The notes beneath the pieces were generated by a model, which saw only the letters and a list, made by a program, of their open reading frames with translations, was not told the origin of the DNA and did no database searches. The position numbers and the translations under genes are program-made. Of a DNA stretch of 64,000 nt, positions 39,364 to 49,184 are shown in pieces. The first letter of the stretch is position 1. Every line of letters starts with the position of its first letter. The DNA comes from Parcubacteria group bacterium M10-OD1-1 (GTDB lineage: Bacteria > Patescibacteria > Paceibacteria > Moranbacterales > UBA2206): contig LSNL01000003.1 of NCBI GenBank assembly GCA_003056145.1, positions 209,853-273,852 of the forward strand, given 5' to 3'.

Positions 39364-41553
39364 ATGAATTTAATCAGTATTTTTTTTATTTTTTTACTTC
39401 CAGCAAACGTAATCTTGCTTTTGTTGTTTAATTTTAACAAATATTTTAAGTTAAAATATTATATTCAATTTATTTTTTCTTATGGAGTGGCTCCTTTGTC
39501 TAGTGCGTTAATTTTTCGTTATCTAATACTATTATTTCCAGAGAAAAGTAGCTTGTTTTATACCCTAATAATTGGTTCTTTTTGGATAATTTTATTGATC
39601 TTGTTTTTCAAAAATGTAAATAAATTAAAGATAGCTTATAGAAAGTTATATTTTTTTACAAAAAGGATTATTTCTTTTAGAAATTTTTTGATTTATTTTC
39701 CAATTATTTTTATGCTAATCATTTTTACTTTTCAAGCACTGGTTTACCCTATTGTTGATGGAGATGGAGCACGGTATATAAATCAAAGTAAAGCTATTTA
39801 TACTTATAAAAATATTCAATGGGAAAAAAGAGCGGCGGTAATTATTGCTAGTAATAATGAATACAGGTTTAATCCAATGATTAGGCCAGCTATTCCATAT
39901 TTCGTAGCTTTAACTTTTATGATTGATGGAAATAGTAGAAGTTACTTTATGTATAAATTTTTAGCTTATTATTATTACTTATTACTTTATTTAATTTTTA
40001 TAGTTTTGGTTTATACATTAGCAGACAAACTCAAAAAAAATAAGAAACTTGCTATTTTTTTTGGAATGTTATTTTTTACTTTTTCTTGGGCATTGACTAG
40101 AACAATGATTTTTAGTAGTAAAGAATCAATTATTTATTTTTTTACTTTACTGGGAATTTATTTTGTATATCAACTTATTAACCATAAAAAAAGAAATGCT
40201 TATCTAGAAATTTTACTAGGTATTATTCTAGGGATTAACTCTTTTGTTAACCTCCATGGTATTATAATTGGATTGATTCTACTTTTTTTACTTCTAATAT
40301 TTTCTAGCCTCAGCTTCTGGGAAAGGTTAAAACAATCTCTCGTTGTTTTTTCTCTGTATCTATTTTTTGGAGCATTTGAATTTATACTTAATTTTAAAGG
40401 TGTGTTTCCTTTTGTCTCAGCTAAAATTAGCAACTTTATTCTGAAAATATTTCCAGTCAAAGAATTAAAACAATCTTATGAAGATAATCTAGCCAGTATA
40501 AAAATAGACAGCCTTTTCTCAAAAGGAAGAGAAGGTGTTAGGCATATTATTTCAAGTAATAAAGAAATAAAGACTATTAAGGAAAGTAATCTTGGCTTAT
40601 ACCAAGTGAATAATGGTTGGGGTATATATCTTAAAGGAAAATTGCAAATATTGACCAAGATAGGTGTTTTTGGTTTTTACTTTTGGTTTTTTTTAATAAT
40701 AGTTGTAAATAATTTTAAAAAAATAGTATTTAGTCGGGTAGGAAAATTAATTGTAGCCTTTATAATTGTTTATTTTTTCTTATTTATGGACCCGTTTAAT
40801 ATAGATAAAAGTCCATTAGCTATTGTTTTATGGGGGAGTACTAAATATGCAGAACTAGTTCTATTAATGAGTTTAGTTATTGTATCTGTGTATTTCTATG
40901 ATTTTGCAAAAGGAATTTTTAGTTATTTAAATAAATATAAATATAAAATGTTAATCTCATTAAGCTTTATAGTATTGATTCTGATTATTTTTAAAAATTT
41001 AATTAATGAAGTAGCTTTAAAAATGTTATTTGTAACAATTCCAATCTATAAGAATATTTTATTTTATAAAGATAAAATTTCTTTTTTCTATTTTTCCATG
41101 TTTCTATTTTTAATAGTAATAATATTATCATTGATAGTAAATTCATTTAAGAAAAAGCAAATAGCATTTTATATATTCTTAACTACCTGTATTTTATTTT
41201 TCATAGGAGTACCATTTTTTATTACAAATATTGGTAAGGTTCCATTAGATAAAACTATCAGTGACTTATTTTTAGATCGTAAATTAAAATTAGAGGCAAC
41301 AGTTAATAATAATGCTATATATGATGTATATTTTTATGCTAAAAAAATATTGCCAAAAAATACAATAATAACGACAAATTTTTCGGAATTATATATATAT
41401 AATGATTACTTTAAATTAACAAAAACAAGGTATGTTGGGGTGGATTATCTAATAACAAAATCAGATTGTAGCGATAAATGGAGTAATATTTATTCCAATC
41501 AAGATGTAAATTTGTGCAAGAAAGTTAATGGAATAGACTTCTTTTCTGATTGA
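39364..41553 (+). CDS. Large GT-C-type membrane glycosyltransferase
   Basis: A 729-residue protein with about fifteen TM helices, the largest GT-C-like protein in the window. The outside loop after TM4 contains YPIVDGDGARYINQSKAIY (about 128-146) with a D-x-D motif, the GT-C catalytic signature. A C-terminal soluble part of about 100 residues has a Cys pair (SDC ... NLC). It could be the ligase or polymerase of this unit, because a separate Wzy-type protein was not seen; that is inference. The last 29 bases overlap the 3' end of the convergent GT2 gene. Confidence 0.72.
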   Translation: MNLISIFFIFLLPANVILLLLFNFNKYFKLKYYIQFIFSYGVAPLSSALIFRYLILLFPEKSSLFYTLIIGSFWIILLILFFKNVNKLKIAYRKLYFFTKRIISFRNFLIYFPIIFMLIIFTFQALVYPIVDGDGARYINQSKAIYTYKNIQWEKRAAVIIASNNEYRFNPMIRPAIPYFVALTFMIDGNSRSYFMYKFLAYYYYLLLYLIFIVLVYTLADKLKKNKKLAIFFGMLFFTFSWALTRTMIFSSKESIIYFFTLLGIYFVYQLINHKKRNAYLEILLGIILGINSFVNLHGIIIGLILLFLLLIFSSLSFWERLKQSLVVFSLYLFFGAFEFILNFKGVFPFVSAKISNFILKIFPVKELKQSYEDNLASIKIDSLFSKGREGVRHIISSNKEIKTIKESNLGLYQVNNGWGIYLKGKLQILTKIGVFGFYFWFFLIIVVNNFKKIVFSRVGKLIVAFIIVYFFLFMDPFNIDKSPLAIVLWGSTKYAELVLLMSLVIVSVYFYDFAKGIFSYLNKYKYKMLISLSFIVLILIIFKNLINEVALKMLFVTIPIYKNILFYKDKISFFYFSMFLFLIVIILSLIVNSFKKKQIAFYIFLTTCILFFIGVPFFITNIGKVPLDKTISDLFLDRKLKLEATVNNNAIYDVYFYAKKILPKNTIITTNFSELYIYNDYFKLTKTRYVGVDYLITKSDCSDKWSNIYSNQDVNLCKKVNGIDFFSD

Positions 41554-42283
41554 GTATATATAGAAAAATTAAAAATTTTAAAATGAAGTAATTCTTTATG
41601 TATGTATTATATATGTCAATATGCTCGTTGTTGTATTTTCCAATTGAGCTTTGTGAATTTTTTCTAACTGAAAAGTTGCAAATTACTAAATCAATAAAAA
41701 GTGCGTTAATCTTTTTGCTAGTGAGCCTAATCCAAAGCTCATAATCCATTGAATTTTTATATTTTTGATTAAACAAACCATATTTTTCGAATACAGATTT
41801 TTTTAAGAAAACGGTTTGATGAGGGATATAGTTGGTTAGGAGTAACAGCCAAAAATAAGTTTTTTGATAGATTTTGCGATGGGGTATTATCCGAAAGTTT
41901 TTTGTGTTGATATTTATGAATTTGGCTTTGCCATAAATCCAATCGGGATTATTTTTTTTTGTGATAAAATTAGATACATTCTCCAGCACGTTATTATCAA
42001 AGAAACTATCATCTGAATGAAGATGGATAATATATTTTCCTAAAGACTTATTAATACCTTTGTTCATTGCATTACCAATGCCTTTAGCTGGAAACTGAAA
42101 AAACTTTACTTTATCTGGAAATTCTTGGCGATATTTTTTAATCATTTTAACTGTGCCGTCAGTTGAAAATCCGTCAATAAAGACATGCTCAAAATCACGA
42201 AAAGTCTGATTCTTGACCGAGTTGATATTTTGTTGTAAGTATTCTTCGCTGTTATATGTGCAGGTGATGATAGAAAATTTCAT
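41525..42283 (-). CDS. GT2 glycosyltransferase
   Basis: A 252-residue GT-A enzyme: IITCTYNSEEYLQQNINSV (6-24), FIDGFSTDGTV (about 36-46; DG-S-TDGT nucleotide motif), HSDDSFF (about 92-98; D-x-D-like metal site as SDD), and a MDYELWIRL block (about 180). No TM helix except perhaps a hydrophobic C-terminal stretch (FILKFLIFLYIL). Last gene of a five-gene minus-strand operon with ATGA overlaps. Its end overlaps 39364-41553 tail to tail. Confidence 0.9.
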   Translation of the reverse strand: MKFSIITCTYNSEEYLQQNINSVKNQTFRDFEHVFIDGFSTDGTVKMIKKYRQEFPDKVKFFQFPAKGIGNAMNKGINKSLGKYIIHLHSDDSFFDNNVLENVSNFITKKNNPDWIYGKAKFININTKNFRIIPHRKIYQKTYFWLLLLTNYIPHQTVFLKKSVFEKYGLFNQKYKNSMDYELWIRLTSKKINALFIDLVICNFSVRKNSQSSIGKYNNEHIDIYNTYIKNYFILKFLIFLYILNQKRSLFH

Positions 42284-43413
42284 AAAAATATAATACTTAT
42301 CTTGTTAATCATATTTGGAATGTCTGTTTTTTTGAGAATTTCTTTGGAATTATTTCTAATATAAAGTTTATTTTCAAAAACTTTTCCAATGGCTAAAGTA
42401 ATTTCTTTTGGGTTATTTGGTTTTATTATGTATCCATTTTTTCCTTCTTCAACTAAATCAGCACCAGCGCCTGCAACTATAGTGGTTATGACTGGCAAAC
42501 CGCAGGCTAGAGCTTCATTGATAACTAAACCCCAAACTTCTTCGCGTGAGGGCGTTATTAATAAATCTGAAATTGAATAGTATTTATAAAGTTCATCGTA
42601 CTGAATAAAATCAGTAAAAAAAACATTTTGGATATTCTGTTCTTTAATTATTTCTTTAATTCTTTCTTTTTCTTGCCCTTTGCCAAGAATAAGTAGGGAG
42701 ATATCAGCGTTTGTTTTTTGATAACCCTGAAATCCTTCCAAGAGCTCAAAAATTCCTTTTCTCTCAATAATTTGTCCGCTAAATAAGATTATCTTAGAAG
42801 TTTTAATTTTTAGTTTCTGTTTGAGGAGTCTCTTTTTTTCTTCGGAAAAATTTTCCGATTTATTTTTGAAATAATCAATGTTAACTGCATTGTAGAATAT
42901 TTGAATTTTTTTTGGATTAGCACCGAGAGAAATTAAATATTCTTTAGCTCGAGTTCCATAGGCAATAAAATTATTTGAATTTCGAATAATGTATTTAACT
43001 AAAGGATTGAAAACTGTTCTACGCCAACTTTTTTCGAATTTTGTGCTACCAGACCAAAGAGTAAAAACTTTTTTATTTTTTTTACACCAGTAAGCGGCTA
43101 TATAAGCAGCCCAATTATCCCAGCCGAAAGAAATAATGCGATCAGGATTTTCTTGTTGGATTTTTTTATAAATGCCAGGGTTGATAAAAAAAGTATTAAG
43201 ATCTTTTCCAGCGATTCTAATAGAAAAATTATCTAATATTTCATAGCTAAAATTCATTTTATAATTAATTTTCCAGTTACGATTTTTATCACTGACACTT
43301 AAAAAAATAACTTTAAATTTAATCTCTTTTTTCTTGTAGTATTTATCTAATTCGTTAAATAGAAAGATTCTAATTGGGCTTATAATATTATGTAAAACTA
43401 TTATTTTTTTCAT
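42280..43413 (-). CDS. GT4 glycosyltransferase
   Basis: A GT-B enzyme of 377 residues when started at the ATG at 43413 (MKKIIVLHN); a TTG at 43440 would overlap the upstream gene. Key features are ILFSGQIIERKGIFELLEGF, IQNVFFTDFIQYDELYKYY, and TPSREEVWGLVINEALACGLPVI (about 288-310), the E-x7-E donor motif. N-terminal acceptor domain has GWDNWAAYIAAYWC. It lies between two other glycosyltransferase genes of the same operon and overlaps the downstream gene by 4 bases. Confidence 0.9.
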   Translation of the reverse strand: MKKIIVLHNIISPIRIFLFNELDKYYKKKEIKFKVIFLSVSDKNRNWKINYKMNFSYEILDNFSIRIAGKDLNTFFINPGIYKKIQQENPDRIISFGWDNWAAYIAAYWCKKNKKVFTLWSGSTKFEKSWRRTVFNPLVKYIIRNSNNFIAYGTRAKEYLISLGANPKKIQIFYNAVNIDYFKNKSENFSEEKKRLLKQKLKIKTSKIILFSGQIIERKGIFELLEGFQGYQKTNADISLLILGKGQEKERIKEIIKEQNIQNVFFTDFIQYDELYKYYSISDLLITPSREEVWGLVINEALACGLPVITTIVAGAGADLVEEGKNGYIIKPNNPKEITLAIGKVFENKLYIRNNSKEILKKTDIPNMINKISIIFL

Positions 43414-43417
43414 ATAG

Positions 43418-44584
43418 CTATAGTTTATAGATATTTTCAACTTTTTTGAGTGTAATTTTTAAATCAAAATAATTTCTAACTACATTATTCGCATTTCTTG
43501 AAAATTTTTGATGCAAAACCGGATCGTTTAATAGCGATAATATTTTTTCTGTTATTTTATTTTCTTCGGTTAGATTAAATTCAAAACCGCCGCCATATTT
43601 TTCAATTTCTGGCACATGGCATTCTCGAGAAATAATTTGGGGCACTCCTAAAGCAGCAATTTCCAAAACAGTCATTGGAAGACCTTCATTTCTGGAAGTA
43701 AAAAGAAAAAGGTCGCAAGATTTTATTGTCTCGAGCTTTTCTTTTCCTTCTAATATTCCAGTAAAAAGAACATTTTTTTTCAATTTCAGTTTTTCAATTT
43801 TATCTTCTAGTTTTGTTTTTTCGCCTTCATCCGGACCGATGATTAAATATGTAAGACTTATTTCATTTTTTAATTTAGCAAGAATCTCAAGTGCTATATC
43901 TATTCCTTTGATATATTGAATCCGGCCAATATAGCCAATAATTTTATTCTCTTTTGGGAGGTTATATTTTTCATGTAAATCAATTTTTCCTATATTTTTA
44001 AATTCTTCTAGTTTTATTCCATTAGGAATAATTGCTATTTTGTTTTCTAATTTATTGTCAATGGAAATTATTTCAGTTTTTTCGTTTTCAGTGAGAGCTA
44101 TAATATTTTTTGAATTTTGCAAAACATCTAGGAATAATTTTAAAAATATTTTTTTAATTGTTTTAAATCTTGCTTTTTGGCGGACGGGAGAGAGGGTACC
44201 ATGGGGTTGCACAATAAATGGAACTTTATATTTTTTGCAAAAGTGTGAGACAACGATATTTTGCAGAGTGAAAAAATCATGACAATGGATCGCATCAAAA
44301 TTTTTAATATTGTTTTTTGCCCAACTATAAAAACCAATCGGCAAATACCCATTATAATTTTTTGCCAGCCAATTGCTGACATTCTTAAAACGGATTACCT
44401 TTATGCCATTTATTTCTTCTTTCAGCGTTGCTATTCTATTCTTACTGTCTAGCGTATCAGTGGTCGTTACTGTTATGTCGTGTCCACGTTTGGTTAATTC
44501 CTGAGAAATGTCTAAGCAAACCTTGATTGGTCCACCATAGCTGTAGGCTGGGACGAAATAGGGTATGACTTGGAGAATTTTCAT
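43418..44584 (-). CDS. GT4 glycosyltransferase
   Basis: A 388-residue GT-B enzyme with the FYF-type start PYFVPAYSYGGPIKVCLDIS (8-27) including the glycine-rich acceptor loop, HCHDFFTLQNIV (about 97), GYIGRIQYIKGIDIALEIL (about 210), and TSRNEGLPMTVLEIAALGVPQII (about 296-318) with both donor-binding Glu. Highly typical of O-antigen and capsule loci. Coupled at the 5' side by a 4-base overlap to the GT2-FkbM gene. Confidence 0.92.
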   Translation of the reverse strand: MKILQVIPYFVPAYSYGGPIKVCLDISQELTKRGHDITVTTTDTLDSKNRIATLKEEINGIKVIRFKNVSNWLAKNYNGYLPIGFYSWAKNNIKNFDAIHCHDFFTLQNIVVSHFCKKYKVPFIVQPHGTLSPVRQKARFKTIKKIFLKLFLDVLQNSKNIIALTENEKTEIISIDNKLENKIAIIPNGIKLEEFKNIGKIDLHEKYNLPKENKIIGYIGRIQYIKGIDIALEILAKLKNEISLTYLIIGPDEGEKTKLEDKIEKLKLKKNVLFTGILEGKEKLETIKSCDLFLFTSRNEGLPMTVLEIAALGVPQIISRECHVPEIEKYGGGFEFNLTEENKITEKILSLLNDPVLHQKFSRNANNVVRNYFDLKITLKKVENIYKL

Positions 44585-46071
44585 TTTAATTTTATAAACG
44601 AGTATTCTTCTCGAGAGGAAGATATGGAGAATATTTTATAGCCCGCTTTGTTTAATTTTTTTATAGCTCTTTTTGTTCTCTGAGGAGAAATCTGAGAAAA
44701 TCTGTGGTGAAACTCTACGAGTATTTGATCTATTTCCAAGTTACTTTTTAATATATCATTTATGACATCATATTCTGAGCCTTCAATGTCCATTTTTAAT
44801 ATGGAAATTCTATTGTGTCCTAAATTGTGCATAATAGTTTTAAGTTTTGCGATTTTTGCTTTGATAGAATTCTGCGAATCCTTTTGAAAGATACTATGGG
44901 AAATATGATTTGGATTTATTGGTGGGAAAAGTTGAATAAACCCATCCGTTGCTCCTATTCCATATTTAAAGTATGAAAATTTTTTTGGTAGAGTTTGTTT
45001 TTTTAGCCAGGTTATTGATTTTGGCGTAGGATCAAAAGCGAAAACATTGCAATTAAACTTTCTAATTATATCTAAATCAAAAGAAACATCCTCTCCTACG
45101 CCAAAAGAATATATAATACTATTTTTGTTAATCTTATCTGGACAAATAAACCAACCGCCATACTTTTGAGACCCAAGATATTTTTTATTTATATTTCTGC
45201 TTTGGATAGGAAAATAAATTTCATTGCCTGTAATGGTTTTTATTAAAAACATAAATTTTCTATATAGTAATCTTAGCATAGTCTCTATTTTTGAATAAAT
45301 TTTATTAAACATATTTAAAATTTTATAAATCCCAGTTATTTTATAATAGTTAATTTGATGTAAAAAAATTGATAGGGGATAGGCGGTGCCATATTTTTTG
45401 GCTAATCGGAGTTCATCTTGAAATTGTTTTTTATTCACGCTACCAGATTTTGAATTAATGTAGTAGCGGAAATTTGCTAGATAACTATTAATTATTCCGG
45501 CTGGATATTTTTGCCCTATTCTGAGCCAAAATTCATAGTCCATGCAGAAATTTTCTGTTGTATTAAAATTACCAATTTCATTAAGTATTTCTTTTTTCCA
45601 AAAGGTAGCTGGTTGAGAAATGAAATTCTCGGTCAGTAATTTTTTGTAGGAATAATTTTTAAGCAATAAATTTTTATACCAAGTAATTGGTTTACGAATT
45701 TCTTGATCTTTTTCATTGATAATTTTACATTTTCCATAAACCCATTTTTTAGTTAGATTTTTTTGAAAAAAATCAGTAACTTTTCTAAGTGTTTCTGATT
45801 CATAAGTATCATCTGAATTAAGATAGGCGATAATATCTCCAGTTGCAATCTTAAATCCTTTGTTAATAGCATCTGATTGCCCGTTATCTTTTTCAGATTT
45901 CCAAATTATTTTGTCGGAATATTTTTTTAAAATTTCAATTGTGCCATCAGTTGACCCACCGTCTATAACAATATATTCCAAATTGGGATGGTTCTGACTA
46001 AGAACACTTAAGATTGTTCGTTCAATAAATTTTGCTTGATTGTATGACGGAGTAATAATAGAAATCTTCAT
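44581..46071 (-). CDS. Fused GT2 glycosyltransferase and FkbM methyltransferase
   Basis: A 496-residue two-domain protein. Residues 1 to about 230 are a GT2 enzyme (ITPSYNQAKFIERTILSVLS, DGGSTDGTIEIL, LNSDDTY with the metal-site SDD at 86-88, and MDYEFWLRIGQKYP). After a basic linker (about 240-310), residues 320-490 are an FkbM-type methyltransferase: YSFGVGEDVSFDLDI, FAFDPTP, and KMDIEGSEYDVI (about 426-437). FkbM enzymes methylate sugar hydroxyls. The fusion would add a sugar and cap it by methylation, possibly ending chain growth. It is in the middle of the minus operon, with ATGA overlaps on both sides. Confidence 0.92.
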   Translation of the reverse strand: MKISIITPSYNQAKFIERTILSVLSQNHPNLEYIVIDGGSTDGTIEILKKYSDKIIWKSEKDNGQSDAINKGFKIATGDIIAYLNSDDTYESETLRKVTDFFQKNLTKKWVYGKCKIINEKDQEIRKPITWYKNLLLKNYSYKKLLTENFISQPATFWKKEILNEIGNFNTTENFCMDYEFWLRIGQKYPAGIINSYLANFRYYINSKSGSVNKKQFQDELRLAKKYGTAYPLSIFLHQINYYKITGIYKILNMFNKIYSKIETMLRLLYRKFMFLIKTITGNEIYFPIQSRNINKKYLGSQKYGGWFICPDKINKNSIIYSFGVGEDVSFDLDIIRKFNCNVFAFDPTPKSITWLKKQTLPKKFSYFKYGIGATDGFIQLFPPINPNHISHSIFQKDSQNSIKAKIAKLKTIMHNLGHNRISILKMDIEGSEYDVINDILKSNLEIDQILVEFHHRFSQISPQRTKRAIKKLNKAGYKIFSISSSREEYSFIKLK

Positions 46072-46415
46072 TTCTTATTGCTTATTTCTTTTAGAGAATC
46101 TTTGCGAGTAAGCTCAGAAATATTTTGTTCCAATTTTTCAATAGCGGATAAGAGTTTAAAAATCATGAGGAAGATAAGAATGAACCCAGTTAAAATTACA
46201 GCGTTAATATTTCCTTCAATGCCAATGATGTGAGCGAGAAAAACAGTAAATTTTGGAAAAACAGCTATAAGTGCCATACTTCCCCAAACTGCAATTCGTA
46301 CAGAGAGCTTTAAAAAGGTTTGTCCTTTCTTTCTTTGAATGTATTTTTTAATGCCTTGGTAGATCATTGCAAAGGCAATTAAACTAACGAGAATTTGGTA
46401 AAGGTGAAAAGTCAT
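46068..46415 (-). CDS. DUF2304 membrane protein
   Basis: A 115-residue protein with three TM helices (about 4-20, 37-60 with WGSMALIAVFPKF, and 72-91) and a short coiled tail. The pattern, with the conserved Trp-Gly and Phe-Pro in the second helix, matches DUF2304, whose genes commonly lie beside DPM1-like GT2 genes and may anchor or assist them. Here the neighbour GT2 gene is at 46598 on the same strand, 183 bases upstream. First gene of the five-gene operon. Confidence 0.82.
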   Translation of the reverse strand: MTFHLYQILVSLIAFAMIYQGIKKYIQRKKGQTFLKLSVRIAVWGSMALIAVFPKFTVFLAHIIGIEGNINAVILTGFILIFLMIFKLLSAIEKLEQNISELTRKDSLKEISNKK

Positions 46416-46597
46416 ATTTCAATAAAAAGTATTTTATTTAGCACTTGTTTAATTGTAGCAAAATCAAAAGGAAAGAGCAAAATGTTGAAAAAGTTAAAGG
46501 ATAATTTAAAAAACTCTCTGAAAATAGATTGAAAATATTATTCAAATACTAAAATCAAAGTAAAATTAGGAGTAGCTAGTAAAGTAGTTTGAGGTTA

Positions 46598-47287
46598 TTA
46601 ACTAATTAAATTCCAAATCATTTTATAAACAGTCTGAACTCCATTAAAAAATCCTTGTTTTTGAATTTTTCCCATTGAGTATTTTGTGTAGCGGACTTGA
46701 ATAGGTATTTCTTTGTATCTTAGCTTATATTTATACACCTCGTGGATTACTTCACTGTCATATTCATAACGGTCTCCTAATGTATTGATAAGGGTAAAAG
46801 CTTTTTTGGAATAAGCACGAAAACCAGATTGACTATCTGTTACCCAAAGACCATATAAATACCAAGTGATTAAATTTCCTATTTTATTGTGAAGAATTTT
46901 ATACCAAGGCATTCCTTTGGGATTTATTAAGCGAGAGCCTAAAACAACATCACACTTGTTTTCAATGAGTGGTTTAATTAATTTAATGATGTCTTGGGGA
47001 TTATGCTGTCCATCGGCATCCATAGTTACAATAATGTCTGCACTGAGTAATTTAGATGCTTCAATTCCAGTTTTAGTAGTCGCTCCTTTTCCACGATTAA
47101 TTTTATGACGAAAAACTAAAACACCAGTTTTTTTGGCTACTTTAAAAGTTTGGTCTGAACTGCCATCGTCAACTAGGATTATATTTTGATAGCCAACTTT
47201 CTGAATTTCTGTAATAACTTCTGTAATAACTTTTTCTTCGTTATAGGCAGGAAGGATAATATAGATTTTTTTATTCTGTTTTTCCAT
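46598..47287 (-). CDS. DPM1-like GT2 glycosyltransferase
   Basis: A 229-residue enzyme of the dolichyl-phosphate-mannose synthase type that loads a sugar on polyprenyl phosphate. Motifs: ILPAYNEEKVITEVI (12-26), VDDGSSDQT (38-46), TMDADGQHNP (about 88-97; D-x-D), LGSRLINPKGMPW and QSGFRAYSKKAF. It lacks TM helices, as in the soluble DPM1 group whose anchoring is often given by a partner such as the DUF2304 protein nearby. Its product is the likely donor for the GT-C enzyme encoded 10 bases upstream on the same strand (47298). Confidence 0.92.
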   Translation of the reverse strand: MEKQNKKIYIILPAYNEEKVITEVITEIQKVGYQNIILVDDGSSDQTFKVAKKTGVLVFRHKINRGKGATTKTGIEASKLLSADIIVTMDADGQHNPQDIIKLIKPLIENKCDVVLGSRLINPKGMPWYKILHNKIGNLITWYLYGLWVTDSQSGFRAYSKKAFTLINTLGDRYEYDSEVIHEVYKYKLRYKEIPIQVRYTKYSMGKIQKQGFFNGVQTVYKMIWNLIS

Positions 47288-47297
47288 AATTTATTTA

Positions 47298-49019
47298 TTA
47301 TTTGAAGGCTTTTTTCCAAGTATAGACTTCGGAAATTTTTTGCATTTGATTGGTTATTTCTTTCTGTGATCTTTTCTGCCGAAGGGCTTTAGCTACATTT
47401 TTTTTAGGTTTCCAATAATCAACAGTCAAAGAACCAAATACTTTTCTAGCTTGAAGTCTAAAATGTTTGCCAGGCTTTTTCTTCTTAATAGATTGATAAA
47501 TCATAAAATAGTTACCTTTTTGATAAATAAGTTGACTGTTTATGGGTGCGTAATAATCAATGCCTCGTTTTCTTAAATGATACCAAAAAGCAGGAGCATA
47601 TTCATGGAGAGTTTTTAAATAAACTGGATAATGATTTTTTTCGTATTTGGACTGAATATAATCAACAATTTCTAATTGTTGCTTGAGGGTTAAACGATTA
47701 GTATTGGGAAAAACATCTTCAGTTTCTAATTTCATTGGTTGAGTTTGAGCACGAGAGTAGTTTTTAAAAATTTTAGAAAGCTCTGTTAAATTTAAAAGGA
47801 CTAGTGTTAAAGAAATTAAAATAATAATAACAAGCTGGCGACGGTCTTTTTTGGGATAAATACTTTCAAATACTAAGCCAAGGAGAATGAAGGCTAAAGG
47901 AGTATTAAGTAGAAAAAAGCGAGGATAAAATCGGTAACCGCTATGCAAAAGAGCGAGATAATAGAAAAAAGAGAAACCAAGCCAGATGGAAATTAGCTGA
48001 AGAAATGATTTTTTATTTTCATTTTTTTCAAAATAAGTCTTTCTAAAAAGAAGGTAAATTGCTAAAAAGAAGATTAGAATACTTAGAATTTGGAGAATTC
48101 TTCCATTGATTAATAAATCTTTTAAATGATTTATTTGATTTCTAGCTTGGGCTTTTCCATTAATTTCATCTTGACCAGTCAGAACAAGTAAGCTTTCTAA
48201 AGCATTGAAACGAATATCACGAACCAAGATTTTTCCTAAATGTTTATTTACTCTTGTTGTTCGAGTAAATTTTTTTTCAAAAAACTTAAGGTTTTCTCCA
48301 TTGGTTTTTAGGTCATTAACAATCATGGGAGAATAAATAATCAAGAAAATAGCGATAGCTCCAAGCCAAGTTTTAATCTTGAATTTTGGTTTTTTTAAAA
48401 TAAGAAAAAATACTACAATTGGAGGAACTACAAAAAAAGCATTAAAGTGAATTTGGGTAATTATAGCAATAGAAAGTACAGAAGCTAAAAACCACCAATC
48501 TCGTTTTTTTTCGTTTCGATTGATACTTTTTAACAAGAAGTAAAAGGAAAGGATGATAAAAAAAGGTAGGATATTGGGACTCCAAGAAAAACGAGAATAA
48601 AGCACTAGATAGGTAGAAGAAGAAAAAATAGTTAATAGTAGAAGCGAGATAGTAGTAGAAAAGTATTTTTTCAAAAATAAATAGAAAAGAGGAATAGCTA
48701 ATAAAGAAGTGATAAGGATTAGCATTGCGTGTCCAGTAGGAGTATTGCCAAAAATCCTAGCACTTAAATATTCTAGATAATAAAAAGCTGGACCAAGACG
48801 CAAAGCACGTCCTCCGCCAGCTGTTGGTCCCAAGAGAGGAAGATTGGCGATGCCTTTTTCTATTCCTTGAGAAACTAGGATGGTGTCATAAGTTTGATCA
48901 ATCTCAAAATGAAGCCAATCGGAAAAATGGTATGTTCTTAGGAAAAATCCTAGCGTAAAAATTAAAACTAGAAAAATTATTTTCCCTTGGGAAAGTTTTA
49001 TTTTTTGAAAAATATTCAT
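47298..49019 (-). CDS. GT39-like (GT-C) membrane glycosyltransferase
   Basis: A 573-residue protein with about eleven TM helices and a soluble C-terminal domain. After TM1 comes HFSDWLHFEIDQTYDTILVS (about 29-48), then LPLLGPTAGGG and LRLGPAFYYLEYLS; the E-x-D-Q acidic motif and the G-P-x-FYY segment are shared with the proteins at 60868 and 62714, so the three are paralogs. Uses a polyprenyl-phosphate sugar outside the membrane. Coupled to the DPM1-like gene downstream. Confidence 0.85.
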   Translation of the reverse strand: MNIFQKIKLSQGKIIFLVLIFTLGFFLRTYHFSDWLHFEIDQTYDTILVSQGIEKGIANLPLLGPTAGGGRALRLGPAFYYLEYLSARIFGNTPTGHAMLILITSLLAIPLFYLFLKKYFSTTISLLLLTIFSSSTYLVLYSRFSWSPNILPFFIILSFYFLLKSINRNEKKRDWWFLASVLSIAIITQIHFNAFFVVPPIVVFFLILKKPKFKIKTWLGAIAIFLIIYSPMIVNDLKTNGENLKFFEKKFTRTTRVNKHLGKILVRDIRFNALESLLVLTGQDEINGKAQARNQINHLKDLLINGRILQILSILIFFLAIYLLFRKTYFEKNENKKSFLQLISIWLGFSFFYYLALLHSGYRFYPRFFLLNTPLAFILLGLVFESIYPKKDRRQLVIIILISLTLVLLNLTELSKIFKNYSRAQTQPMKLETEDVFPNTNRLTLKQQLEIVDYIQSKYEKNHYPVYLKTLHEYAPAFWYHLRKRGIDYYAPINSQLIYQKGNYFMIYQSIKKKKPGKHFRLQARKVFGSLTVDYWKPKKNVAKALRQKRSQKEITNQMQKISEVYTWKKAFK

Positions 49020-49107
49020 AATTTTATTTTAGCACAATTAGTAGGAAACAAAAAAAGAAAGGTAAATGTTTGTTAAGAGGGATAAAAAAATCAAAATTTA
49101 GAAAATG

Positions 49108-49116
49108 TGTTATAAT
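49108..49116 (+). promoter_or_regulatory. Extended -10 promoter for the 49185-52329 pair
   Basis: TGTTATAAT is a perfect extended -10; no convincing -35 is seen. It drives rightward from the divergent gap and leaves a leader of about 60 bases. Confidence 0.5.
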
Positions 49117-49184
49117 AAAAATAATTAAAATAAAAAATTTCCACTCAGGCAAAATTTTTGCAGGAGTTAGGGAAGAAAAAAAAT

